Positions 55,692-61,534 of a stretch of 61,534 bases of DNA are shown here, in pieces. Below the pieces are notes generated by a model. The model had not been told where the DNA came from, did no database searches, and saw only the letters and a list, made by a program, of their open reading frames with translations. The DNA is from a virus. The position numbers and the translations under genes are program-made. The stretch lies in the IMG/VR virus record IMGVR_UViG_3300042539_001144, positions 1-61,534 of that record; one strand, 5' to 3'. Within the stretch, counting starts at the first letter, position 1. Every line of letters starts with the position of its first letter.

Positions 55692-56138
55692 TTACTTGAA
55701 GACCTGCGTGCCGTACGGCTGACCGTCGTTCGTCATCACCACGCCGACGCCGATCTCGCTGTAGTTCGGGTTCAGCATGTTGCGGCGGTGGCCCGGGCTC
55801 GCGTACCACGCCTCGACCATGGCCTCGGGCGACTTGTAGTTCCAGATGACGTTCTCGCCCCACCCGGCGGCGCCGCTGTGGTACATGCGCCGCTGTCTGG
55901 CCTGCGTGCCGCTCCAGCCGCGGGCGAACTTCATCGCCTTCTCGGTGACCTTCAGCGGACGCAGCCCGTGACGTCTCCGGATGGCGTTGGTCAGGTCGAC
56001 GACCTTGTACTCCCACGCACTGCCGACGGTGACTCGACGGCACACGCCGCCGTTGCACTCGGTCCTGATCAGCCTGTTCTCGGCGGTCGCTGCTTGGCAG
56101 AGTGCCAGAGCGACCAGCACGACGATTGCGTGCCGCAT
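55692..56138 (-). CDS. Secreted CAP/SCP-domain protein
   Basis: 148 residues from ATG 56138 (GGAGG 6 nt upstream). Signal peptide RHAIVVLVALALCQAATA-EN, then a CAP domain: 'VVDLTNAIRRRHGLRPL', 'FARGWSGTQARQRRMYHSG', 'GWGENVIWNYKSPEAMVEAWYASPGHRRNMLNPNYSEIGVGVVMTNDG'. These carry the conserved His (YHSG), the G-E-N, the W...SPGHR-x-x-x-L block and the final G-x-G-V strand. CAP domains of the YkwD type are secreted and sometimes linked to sporulation or virulence; a copy heading a phage virion operon is unusual. Motif B lies 30 nt upstream. Confidence 0.85.
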   Translation of the reverse strand: MRHAIVVLVALALCQAATAENRLIRTECNGGVCRRVTVGSAWEYKVVDLTNAIRRRHGLRPLKVTEKAMKFARGWSGTQARQRRMYHSGAAGWGENVIWNYKSPEAMVEAWYASPGHRRNMLNPNYSEIGVGVVMTNDGQPYGTQVFK

Positions 56139-56167
56139 GGTTGCCTCCTGCTCGATTGGGGCGCCTT

Positions 56168-56177
56168 GTTTATGGCG
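56168..56177 (-). promoter_or_regulatory. Motif B copy upstream of the CAP gene
   Basis: Minus strand CGTCGCCATAAACAAGGCGCC, 30 nt before the CAP start. The plus-strand gene at 56209 starts about 32 nt on the other side, so the 70-bp gap is a divergent promoter region. Confidence 0.55.
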
Positions 56178-56208
56178 ACGACCGAAGCGAGTGAGACATA
56201 AGGAGGTC

Positions 56209-57588
56209 ATGGGAAATCCGAACCAAGCACACGTCGACAGCGGGCTCGCCCTGACCCGCAAGCACCTGACCGATGTCGTGGGTCGATACCTGCCCGACGA
56301 GCCCGACCTCGGGCCAGACCAGATCGCATCCATCCTGCTCGGCGAGCCGGACCATCCGATGCGGGGCTACCTCGTTGAGGCCCTCGACGATGCGATGGTG
56401 GCGGCATCGCAGGGCCACTCGCCGGGCATCACCGCAGACGAGCGCGCAGCCGCGGGCGGCAACTCCGTGCTGCCCGACTACCTGCTCGGCGAGGGAGACC
56501 AGCGGCTCTACGGAGTGCTGCGGGACAGCAACCTTCTGAACGCCGTCGTCGGGCGCAAGCCGGTGGCGACGGCCCGTGATCTGGAGAAGGCCAACTACCG
56601 AACTGCCGAGGATGGCTCGGTAGTTCCCGATCGGCCTTGGAGCCCCCCTTGGTACGGCGTCGAGCCGTCCGCGGAGCAGCAGAAGTTTGCCGCCGACTAC
56701 CGCCTCGCGGAGGCAGGGCACAACTTCGAGCAGGCTTCGAGCATGCCGACCAAGCACTCGACGTTCTTCGGGTCACCGTACCCGCAGAACCAAGTCGTCG
56801 GCGAGCCCGAGACCCTCGCCAACTCTTGGACCAACAACGGCGACGGGGTGGTTGGGAATGCGATCACTCCGTTCGTGACGTGGCCCGAAGCGAGCCGCCG
56901 GGCGGTGCGACGGGACGAGCCGGACATTCTCCCGGGAGCAGAGAGCCTCCCGGGGCAGGTCATCAACGTCGCGGGGAAGTGGCTGAAGAACTTCCCCGGG
57001 GAGTTGGCGAACGCGGGCGTGCAGGGCTGGGGGCACACGGCCACCAACAGGGCCAGCCCGCTGGTGCCCCGCGGAGTGAAGGACCCCGAACTCCGTCAGG
57101 CGTCCATCGACAACGTGAAGCACTTCGCCGACTCGGCGCAGGCCCCCGACGTCCATGCGTACGGCGCGTCCAAGGGGATCGGGTACTCGCCCACGGCGGG
57201 GTGGCTGTACGACATGCTGCACGAGTTCGCCGACCCGACCACGCCCGCGATCGGGGTAGGCCGCGGCGCCTACGCAGCAGTGAAGGGCGGCATGCAGGCC
57301 GGGTACAGGGGAGTCCTCGGCGGGCTGCTCAAGGAGGTGCCGAAAGCAGTCGCGGGAGAAGGAGTGGAGGAGGCGTCGAGCCCGACCAACTACGCGGTCG
57401 GCGCCCTCTCGTACCCGTTCGCCGAAGTCGCAAGCAAGCCGACGTGGGGCAAGATGGTCGAGCACGCCCTTACTGCACCGGAGATCAGCCCAAGTCAGCA
57501 GGCGAAGGCGCAGCAGGAGATTGCCGAGCAGGGGCGGAAGAACGACAACGCTTTCCGCAGCCTCCGCGAGGTGCGCGGGGACTACTAG
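56209..57588 (+). CDS. Hypothetical virion-like protein on the plus strand
   Basis: 459 residues from ATG 56209 after AAGGAGGTC; the longer frame crosses the CAP gene and is not used. 'HVDSGLALTRKHLTDVVGRYLPDEPDLGPDQIASILLGEPDHPMRGYLVEALDDA' is helical. The middle has 'VINVAGKWLKNFPGELANAGVQGWGHTATNRASPL' and 'AAVKGGMQAGYRGVLGGLLKEVP', similar in style to the ejection-type proteins but oriented opposite. I do not recognise a domain. Tail-to-tail overlap (about 100 nt) with the gene at 57485. Confidence 0.6.
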   Translation: MGNPNQAHVDSGLALTRKHLTDVVGRYLPDEPDLGPDQIASILLGEPDHPMRGYLVEALDDAMVAASQGHSPGITADERAAAGGNSVLPDYLLGEGDQRLYGVLRDSNLLNAVVGRKPVATARDLEKANYRTAEDGSVVPDRPWSPPWYGVEPSAEQQKFAADYRLAEAGHNFEQASSMPTKHSTFFGSPYPQNQVVGEPETLANSWTNNGDGVVGNAITPFVTWPEASRRAVRRDEPDILPGAESLPGQVINVAGKWLKNFPGELANAGVQGWGHTATNRASPLVPRGVKDPELRQASIDNVKHFADSAQAPDVHAYGASKGIGYSPTAGWLYDMLHEFADPTTPAIGVGRGAYAAVKGGMQAGYRGVLGGLLKEVPKAVAGEGVEEASSPTNYAVGALSYPFAEVASKPTWGKMVEHALTAPEISPSQQAKAQQEIAEQGRKNDNAFRSLREVRGDY

Positions 57589-57853
57589 CCTTCAGGGCCT
57601 CGATCTCTTCGAGGGCCAGACGATACTTGGCGTTGAGGGCGTACAACTCCGCCCGCACCCCGTCGGCGATGCTGCGCCACTCGTCGGCCTCCCCTGTGAT
57701 GTGATCCGCCCGGGCCCGCTCGTACCTGTGCCCAAGGCGAAGGCGCTCGACCTCGTGCCGTAGGTCGGCGATCTCCGTGCGGGCGTCCTCGGCGGTGGCG
57801 TACAGCCGCGGGGTGTAGACCCAGTCGGCGAGACGTTCGAGGATGTCAGTCAC
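57485..57853 (-). CDS. Small coiled-coil protein
   Basis: 122 residues from GTG 57853 (GGCAGCAGTGA overlap with the upstream gene). 'ERLADWVYTPRLYATAEDARTEIADLRHEVERLRLGHRYERARADHITGEADEWRSIADGVRAELYALNAKYRLALEEIEALKA' is a long coiled-coil helix of a style common in small phage genes. The last 35 residues overlap the plus-strand gene tail and are low complexity. Confidence 0.55.
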   Translation of the reverse strand: MTDILERLADWVYTPRLYATAEDARTEIADLRHEVERLRLGHRYERARADHITGEADEWRSIADGVRAELYALNAKYRLALEEIEALKASSPRAPRGGCGKRCRSSAPARQSPAAPSPADLG

Positions 57854-58022
57854 TGCTGCCTCTCTCCTGAAGGTACAGGCGACCCTTGAGGTTGATCACC
57901 TCGACTCGGAGTCGGTCGGCTTCGGTGGCGTGGTGCTGGGCTCGGCCGATCCACCAGTCACGGGACTCACGGAGTTCTCGGACCTCGTCTTCGCAGTTCT
58001 CTCTCTCCACTCCTTCATCCAT
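57846..58022 (-). CDS. Small coiled-coil protein
   Basis: 58 residues from ATG 58022 after AAGGAGGTCGACGC. 'ENCEDEVRELRESRDWWIGRAQHHATEADRLRVEVINLKGRLYLQERG' is again a phage-type helix with W-W, then A...E.D.LR.E. It lies almost wholly inside the 3' part of the 57896-58222 gene in another frame (about 127 nt shared), yet both ribosome binding sites and translations look sound, so the overlap may be real. Confidence 0.5.
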   Translation of the reverse strand: MDEGVERENCEDEVRELRESRDWWIGRAQHHATEADRLRVEVINLKGRLYLQERGSSD

Positions 58023-58222
58023 GCGTCGACCTCCTTCTCGGAAAAGTACTCCGGCACACAAATCTCGAACGGCAGCGGGAAGTGGCGAAGGATGCCGCGG
58101 GCCTCGGCCCGTACCTCTCCGCGGATGCCCTTGATGCCGCCGGGCGAGTAGACGTACGCGATCCGCTCAAGGAGCCTGCGCGCCTCCATCACCGAGCGGG
58201 TCCGCTGCTCGGGTAGGGTCAT
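57896..58222 (-). CDS. Hypothetical protein with overlapping 3' end
   Basis: 108 residues from ATG 58222 (ATGA-type overlap with the upstream gene). 'LPEQRTRSVMEARRLLERIAYVYSPGGIKGIRGEVRAEARGILRHFPLP' is a helix-rich basic body; the C-terminal 35 residues are Ser/Pro/Thr-rich and coincide with the nested gene. Not recognised. Confidence 0.55.
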   Translation of the reverse strand: MTLPEQRTRSVMEARRLLERIAYVYSPGGIKGIRGEVRAEARGILRHFPLPFEICVPEYFSEKEVDAWMKEWRERTAKTRSENSVSPVTGGSAEPSTTPPKPTDSESR

Positions 58223-58875
58223 TTGGTCCTCTCCAGCAGGGAGCGGAGCGTGGCGGCAACCCGCAAGCCATCGACTCCTCCAGCCTGATGGCAGTTGAGG
58301 ATTGCCATGTCCACCGCCATCCGCTCCTCGTCGGTGAGCGTGAACGGCGTCAGGGAGCAGTACTGCGTCGTGCGTCCGACGACGTATGGGCACGCCCCCG
58401 CCCCGCCTACATCAGCGACCTCGGTGGCACCGAGGCTTTCGGCAGGGGCAGGGGCGGCCGCCTGATCTGTCGCAGTTTCGCCGTTCGTGCGACACGTCGC
58501 CGCGATCTGTCGCTGGCGAAGACATTCCCGCCAGAGGGCGTCAGCGGCAGCGGCGAGGGTCTTCCTCGCATCGTCGGAGCCGGAGGTGGCGGCGCGAACG
58601 CAGACGATCAGGTCTCTCTTCTTGCCTATCCCGTTCGCATTGACCGACACGGAGAGGTCAAACAAGAGCGACTGCGCGAGGTCCAGCGCATCGAGGACGG
58701 ACTGCTGCACAGGATCGCGCCCTCCCGGCGGGCAGGCCCTCGGCTCGTCTCGGATGGTGGCTTCGAGGCGCATCCTCTCGATCTCGTCCGCCGCCTCGTC
58801 CATGAGGTCTCCGCACGGGACTGCGTTGACCGAGACCGTCCACTTGCGCAGGCGATAAACGATGTCGTCAGTCAT
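58219..58875 (-). CDS. Hypothetical protein
   Basis: 218 residues from ATG 58875. Begins 'DDIVYRLRKWTVSVNAVPCGDLMDEAADEIERMR', a common start of small phage proteins. It has an internal helical domain ('VLDALDLAQSLLFDLSVSVNANGIGKKRDLIVCVRAATSG') and an Ala/Thr linker, then 'VDMAILNCHQAGGVDGLRVAATLRSLL'. No known enzyme signature. Confidence 0.6.
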   Translation of the reverse strand: MTDDIVYRLRKWTVSVNAVPCGDLMDEAADEIERMRLEATIRDEPRACPPGGRDPVQQSVLDALDLAQSLLFDLSVSVNANGIGKKRDLIVCVRAATSGSDDARKTLAAAADALWRECLRQRQIAATCRTNGETATDQAAAPAPAESLGATEVADVGGAGACPYVVGRTTQYCSLTPFTLTDEERMAVDMAILNCHQAGGVDGLRVAATLRSLLERTK

Positions 58876-59119
58876 GGTTCCACCTCACCGTGATGTAGGT
58901 GCCAAGGAACGCGCCGAGCACGAGCGGCACGATGTACAGGGGGTTGTGCGAGTACGTCAGGATGCCGTACGCCAGCAGCCCGTAGATCACGGAGGAGAGC
59001 GCCGCGGCCCGGAACGCCCGGCGGCGGCCGACCTCAAGGATGTAGGCGGCGTAGAGGATGTCGATCAGCACGTACGTCGCGAAGACGCAGATCGCGACGA
59101 ATGGGTCAAAATCGGTCAC
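58868..59119 (-). CDS. Multi-pass small membrane protein
   Basis: 83 residues from ATG 59119. Three hydrophobic segments: about 8-28 (VAICVFATYVLIDILYAAYIL), 38-56 (AALSSVIYGLLAYGILTY) and 60-78 (LYIVPLVLGAFLGTYITV), with Arg-rich and acidic loops. The final 'PLVLGAFLGTYITVRW' I have seen in small phage-encoded membrane proteins of unknown role. It could be holin-like (three-span class I size), but there is no endolysin beside it. Confidence 0.65.
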   Translation of the reverse strand: MTDFDPFVAICVFATYVLIDILYAAYILEVGRRRAFRAAALSSVIYGLLAYGILTYSHNPLYIVPLVLGAFLGTYITVRWNHD

Positions 59120-59304
59120 GGCTCCTCCTCCAACTGCCTCTTGTTGAGGTCGGCGTTGACGTCTCGCAGGGCGCCGATCAGCCGCCGCATGTTGAGGGCC
59201 TCGGACTTCAGCCGGTCCGATTCGATGTTGGCCTGTTGCAGGGCCTCCCGCAGGAAGTCGATCTCATGCTGGGCCCCGAGCAGGTTCATCAGCCACTGTC
59301 GCAT
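59116..59304 (-). CDS. Small coiled-coil protein
   Basis: 62 residues from ATG 59304 (GGAGGACGAGTG upstream; GTG 59307 also possible). 'LMNLLGAQHEIDFLREALQQANIESDRLKSEALNMRRLIGALRDVNADLNKRQLEEEP' is one long amphipathic helix. Overlaps the upstream gene's stop and the downstream membrane gene's start by 1-4 nt. Confidence 0.6.
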   Translation of the reverse strand: MRQWLMNLLGAQHEIDFLREALQQANIESDRLKSEALNMRRLIGALRDVNADLNKRQLEEEP

Positions 59305-59666
59305 CACTCGTCCTCCACCCGGATCAGTCCACGGGCCACCCCGCCCTGATCAACATCTCCCGCAGCCTCTCGATCTCCTTGCGGAGCCTGCGGTTCTCCT
59401 CCTTCAACGACGCCGATGGGTCGGATGAAGATGGGGGTGTGCTCGCCGACGAAGCAGCAGACGGTGTTGAACTCAAGGAAGTCGTCGGCGTCTTCATAGG
59501 TCATCCCGTCGCGCCGCATGAGGGCAGCGATGCACTTCTCGATGTCGTAGACCGCCACGGGGACGCGGTGCGTGTTCACGGTCAGGCCGATGTAGCCGTC
59601 CTCCAGCCCGTCGGCCAGCAGGATGTCGTCGTCGACCTCGGCGATGGCTTCCTTGTCGATGGGCAT
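59304..59666 (-). CDS. Hypothetical phage protein
   Basis: 120 residues from ATG 59666 (AAGGAGTTGCG upstream). 'EVDDDILLADGLEDGYIGLTVNTHRVPVAVYDIEKCIAALMRRDGMTYEDADDFLEFNTVCCFVGEHTPIFI' is a recognisable small phage family (YEDA-x-x-F-x-x-F-N-T-V ... G-E-x-T-P-I-F), function unknown to me. Relatives usually end soon after T-P-I-F; here 35 more low-complexity residues follow. A better coiled-coil reading exists in the next frame there, so a frameshift near 59420 is possible. Confidence 0.65.
   Translation of the reverse strand: MPIDKEAIAEVDDDILLADGLEDGYIGLTVNTHRVPVAVYDIEKCIAALMRRDGMTYEDADDFLEFNTVCCFVGEHTPIFIRPIGVVEGGEPQAPQGDREAAGDVDQGGVARGLIRVEDE
59324..59407 (-). CDS. Possible 27-residue coiled-coil ORF (overprinted)
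   Basis: Within the 3' end of the previous gene, +1 frame, TTG 59407 to TGA 59324 reads 'KEENRRLRKEIERLREMLIRAGWPVD', a convincing leucine-zipper-like helix ending like other small phage proteins. No good ribosome binding site is seen, so it may instead be the displaced C-terminus of the 59304-59666 gene. Confidence 0.3.
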   Translation of the reverse strand: MKEENRRLRKEIERLREMLIRAGWPVD

Positions 59667-59715
59667 CGCAACTCCTTCCGTGGCAGCGACTTGAGTCCGT
59701 TCTGGAAAATGGAAA

Positions 59716-59751
59716 CCAGCCGTCCCGGTTTCAGTGGCCCGGGACGGCTGG
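59716..59751 (-). terminator. Strong hairpin after SSB (terminator or attenuator)
   Basis: 13-bp perfect stem CCAGCCGTCCCGG / CCGGGACGGCTGG with a 10-nt loop; on the minus strand it is followed by TTTCCATTTTCC. Likely an intrinsic terminator or attenuator between ssb and the next leftward gene. Confidence 0.7.
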
Positions 59752-59772
59752 CCCCAACGACCCATCCTTGGG

Positions 59773-60147
59773 TCAGAACCCGCCCCAGTCCTCGGACGCG
59801 CTGGACGACTCGGACTTGGGCCCGCCGCCACGCTTGGGCCACCGCAGGGAGACGCCCACGTCGTCGGCCAAGACGGTGATCGAGGTGCGCTCGTTGCCGT
59901 CCTTGTCCTGATACTTCTCGACCTCCAGCCGCCCGACCACGATCACGCGGTCTCCCTGCTGGACCTTCTCGGAGACGAGGCTCGCCATCTCCTTGAAGCA
60001 CAGCACGTTGACCCACGAGGTCACCGGCTCCCGGCCTTCCTGCTTCCGGGTGCTGGCGACCGAGAAGCGGCACATGCTCTCGCCGCCCTTGGTCTGCTTG
60101 AGTTCGGGCTGCTTGCCCACGTTGCCGTCGATCTCGACACGAATCAT
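59773..60147 (-). CDS. ssb: Single-stranded DNA-binding protein
   Basis: 124 residues from ATG 60147 (CGGAGGACCCGCAG upstream). OB-fold SSB pattern: 'IRVEIDGNVGKQPELKQTKGGESMCRFSVAST', 'SWVNVLCFKEMASLVSEKVQQGDRVIVVGRLEVEKYQDKDGNERTSITVLADDVGVSLRW'. A short acidic/Ser tail ends WGGF rather than the usual (D)DIPF. It coats ssDNA during replication and recombination with the Erf/exonuclease set encoded elsewhere. Confidence 0.9.
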   Translation of the reverse strand: MIRVEIDGNVGKQPELKQTKGGESMCRFSVASTRKQEGREPVTSWVNVLCFKEMASLVSEKVQQGDRVIVVGRLEVEKYQDKDGNERTSITVLADDVGVSLRWPKRGGGPKSESSSASEDWGGF

Positions 60148-60265
60148 CTGCGGGTCCTCCGTTGGGGTGAGCGATCAAACCTCACGCATCGTACGGAGGT
60201 CGTCAATGCGTCCGCGCACATCGATATCTCGGCGCAAAACGTGATGCTCTCCGCGGAATCGCTCA

Positions 60266-60274
60266 CGCCATAAC
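60266..60274 (+). promoter_or_regulatory. Motif B copy on the plus strand
   Basis: CTCACGCCATAACGTCAG, 41 nt before the ATG at 60316. The only plus-strand motif B copy of good quality, in front of a rightward gene, which supports a directional promoter role. Confidence 0.55.
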
Positions 60275-60315
60275 GTCAGTGCCCCGAGCAGATCACACCC
60301 TCAAGGTGCCCGCCC

Positions 60316-61086
60316 ATGATCCGCTCTCTGCTCCAGACCGTTGCGTTCGCCATCTCACTCGTCGCCGCGGCCGTGGTTGGTCTCGTGCTGGCGATCGGCG
60401 GTGCCTCGTACGCGCTCGGCGGCACGATCACCGGCACGGCGGAGTACTACGATTCGCCCGTCCGGCTCATGGGCTCGGACGACTTCGCGGTGTGGGGCGG
60501 CCCCAGCCTCACGGCCAGTGCAGTCAAGGGGGCGGGCCTGATCCACTACACGCTCACGGGGGTCGGCGCTGGTGAGTCGTCGCTCGCCAGCGGCAACTAC
60601 GCGGCGGTGTTCGGGACCGGGACCTCGTGGACTCCGGGCGGCATTTACTGGACCGGCAACCAGAACGGCAAGGGCTTCACGCTCACGGTGCCGGGCGATG
60701 CCATGGAGGGAAGGACCCTCGGCGTGTGGGTCTTCACGAACGGCCCGGCGGGCGGCCGACTGATCGCCAGCGGGGTCGGGTTTGACGGGAGCCCCGTGGG
60801 GATGGCCCCGATCACGATCGAGCCGTACCGCCAGACGCTGCTGCTCCTCTCGGCCACCGGGCTGGAGTCAGGGTTGTCCGTCACCCTGACCAGCACGAGC
60901 AGCGTATCCAGCGCCTCGGGGCAGTTCGTCCTCGGCGCCGCAGCACTGACGCCGCTCGCCGTCCCCGAGCCGGAGTACTGGCTGGCGGGGCTGATCGTCC
61001 TGATGGGCATGCTGGCGTACTGGCTGTTCATGTCCACCGTGGGGCGGATCATCCGCGACGGCGACGGGGACCGGCGGGACCCGTAG
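60316..61086 (+). CDS. PEP-CTERM-like surface protein
   Basis: 256 residues from ATG 60316 (CTCAAGGTGCCCGCCC upstream). An N-terminal signal/anchor of about 30 residues (LLQTVAFAISLVAAAVVGLVLAIGG) leads into a beta-rich, Gly/Ser/Thr-rich body. Near the end come VPEPEYW, a 19-residue hydrophobic span (LAGLIVLMGMLAYWLFMS) and 'RIIRDGDGDRRDP'. V-P-E-P plus span plus Arg resembles a PEP-CTERM exosortase sorting signal, but the tail after the span is longer than usual. A phage-encoded surface protein, likely a lysogenic-conversion gene (inference). Confidence 0.6.
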   Translation: MIRSLLQTVAFAISLVAAAVVGLVLAIGGASYALGGTITGTAEYYDSPVRLMGSDDFAVWGGPSLTASAVKGAGLIHYTLTGVGAGESSLASGNYAAVFGTGTSWTPGGIYWTGNQNGKGFTLTVPGDAMEGRTLGVWVFTNGPAGGRLIASGVGFDGSPVGMAPITIEPYRQTLLLLSATGLESGLSVTLTSTSSVSSASGQFVLGAAALTPLAVPEPEYWLAGLIVLMGMLAYWLFMSTVGRIIRDGDGDRRDP

Positions 61087-61092
61087 CGCCCC

Positions 61093-61188
61093 TCACGCCG
61101 GGCCGTCGATGAACTCGATCATGGCGTCGAGCAGCGCGAGCATCTCTGCATCGCAGTCCTCGTCAGAGATTTGTTCCCAGCCCGCCAT
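61093..61188 (-). CDS. 31-residue acidic mini-protein
   Basis: ATG 61188 to TGA 61093, preceded by GAGGTGGACTC and a motif B copy 18 nt away. Sequence 'AGWEQISDEDCDAEMLALLDAMIEFIDGPA': acidic amphipathic helix. Convergent with the PEP-CTERM-like gene (6-nt gap). Too short to classify; the promoter-like element and ribosome binding site make expression plausible. Confidence 0.5.
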   Translation of the reverse strand: MAGWEQISDEDCDAEMLALLDAMIEFIDGPA

Positions 61189-61204
61189 GAGTCCACCTCG
61201 TGGT

Positions 61205-61216
61205 GGTTATGGCGGG
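61205..61216 (-). promoter_or_regulatory. Motif B copy upstream of the mini-gene
   Basis: Minus strand TCCCGCCATAACCACC, 18 nt from the ATG at 61188. Confidence 0.55.
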
Positions 61217-61221
61217 ACCAT

Positions 61222-61245
61222 TTTCGTGATTCTCGAATCGCGAAA
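61222..61245. promoter_or_regulatory. Operator-like inverted repeat
   Basis: TTTCGTGATTC-tc-GAATCGCGAAA: 11-bp arms with one mismatch and a 2-nt centre, just upstream (minus sense) of the motif B copy. A dimeric repressor could bind it; AT-rich for this genome. Confidence 0.5.
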
Positions 61246-61338
61246 CGTCACCAGACGCAATAGGAGGCGATCTCCCGGCCGATCAGCCTCCGGGGGTGTC
61301 AGGGCAGCCTGAACACCCGTACAGGCCCGGAGAAGTGA

Positions 61339-61534
61339 TTATAGAGCCTCGACGATGGGCAGGGTCTTCTGGCCCGGGAGAAAGCGCTGGTCTGCTACGG
61401 GCGGGGGAGGGGCTGGCGCCGGGTCCTTGGCGGTCGGTCTGGAGCGGTATCGATTGGTCACATTCCGGACTTGGCCGCCGTGCCACGCCCGGCCGGTTCG
61501 CTGCCTAGACCCCCATCGGTTCAGGGCCGCGGCA
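61339..61534 (-). CDS. C-terminal part of the junction-spanning HNH/Recombinase gene
   Basis: Bases 61339-61407 encode the last 22 residues (PPPVADQRFLPGQKTLPIVEAL, given in parts as PPPVAD...IVEAL) and the TAA stop of the HNH/Recombinase protein whose ATG is at 444. Bases 61408-61534 repeat the start of the window, where the same frame is already read. Together they restore an uninterrupted 170-residue gene across the assembly junction. Confidence 0.75.
   Translation of the reverse strand, partial: AAALNRWGSRQRTGRAWHGGQVRNVTNRYRSRPTAKDPAPAPPPPVADQRFLPGQKTLPIVEAL
61408..61534. repeat. Terminal direct repeat, right copy
   Basis: Identical to bases 1-127. Removing one copy gives a 61,407-bp circle. 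Confidence 0.97.

Noticed and set aside
1-61534. CRISPR array or insertion sequence
   Set aside because: No regularly spaced repeats of 20-40 bp and no transposase gene were seen; the repeated motifs are single gene-boundary elements.
1-61534. DNA polymerase, primase or phage RNA polymerase
   Set aside because: None of the long translations shows the corresponding motifs; the giant virion proteins were read for polymerase motifs and none found.

Overview
The window is a nearly complete, GC-rich genome of a temperate tailed phage. It was most likely assembled from a metagenome. The first 127 bases recur exactly as the last 127 bases. One reading frame, an HNH nuclease joined to a serine-recombinase DNA-binding domain, runs cleanly across that junction. 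I therefore read the molecule as circular (or circularly permuted) and 61,407 bp long. Virion gene content (one large terminase, a 696-aa portal, an adaptor/nozzle pair resembling tail tubular proteins A and B, giant ejection-type proteins, no tail tape measure, tail tube or sheath) points to a short-tailed podovirus. Three weak host clues point to Planctomycetota or a neighbouring phylum: an SHD1-like domain in a virion protein, a PEP-CTERM-like surface protein, and a cysteine-rich small protein of a type I associate with planctomycete genomes.

Layout. (1) 1-893: junction-spanning HNH gene on the minus strand and a 450-bp control region. (2) 894-12556, rightward: about 20 mostly small genes, probably early, many with ATGA/GTGA overlaps. 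They include a Cys-motif protein, a DUF6891-like protein, a MoxR ATPase plus metallopeptidase/VWA pair, an HNH nuclease and a serine recombinase. Many intergenic gaps here carry a conserved 19-nt motif and/or a GC-rich hairpin, often with a GCGTT loop, just before the next ribosome binding site. (3) 12414-20216, leftward: sigma-like factor, zinc ribbon, small membrane proteins, nucleotide hydrolase-like protein, PD-(D/E)XK resolvase-like nuclease, HNH, a membrane-anchored HEGTH protein, SF2 helicase, HTH protein, Erf annealing protein and RecE-like exonuclease. (4) 20217-21258: an attP-like piece of tRNA-Pro, a promoter and a tyrosine integrase. (5) 21596-56138, leftward: the virion block in transcription order CAP protein, scaffold, major capsid, decoration, small proteins, terminase, portal, fibres, adaptor, nozzle, cysteine-rich protein, ejection proteins. 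(6) 56209-61188: one more virion-like gene on the plus strand, a leftward set of small proteins and SSB, a rightward PEP-CTERM-like protein and a 31-aa ORF.

How it fits together. Integrase plus a tRNA-type att site implies lysogeny. The Erf/exonuclease/SSB/resolvase set supplies recombination, while no DNA polymerase, primase or RNA polymerase was recognised, so replication and transcription enzymes are probably host-derived. A phage sigma-like factor and a recurrent CGCCATAAC element just upstream of several genes suggest sigma-driven control of late genes. No peptidoglycan endolysin was recognised. The membrane-anchored HEGTH protein and the secreted CAP protein are the only visible candidates for attacking or modifying the envelope. 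All family assignments are from reading the translations by eye.
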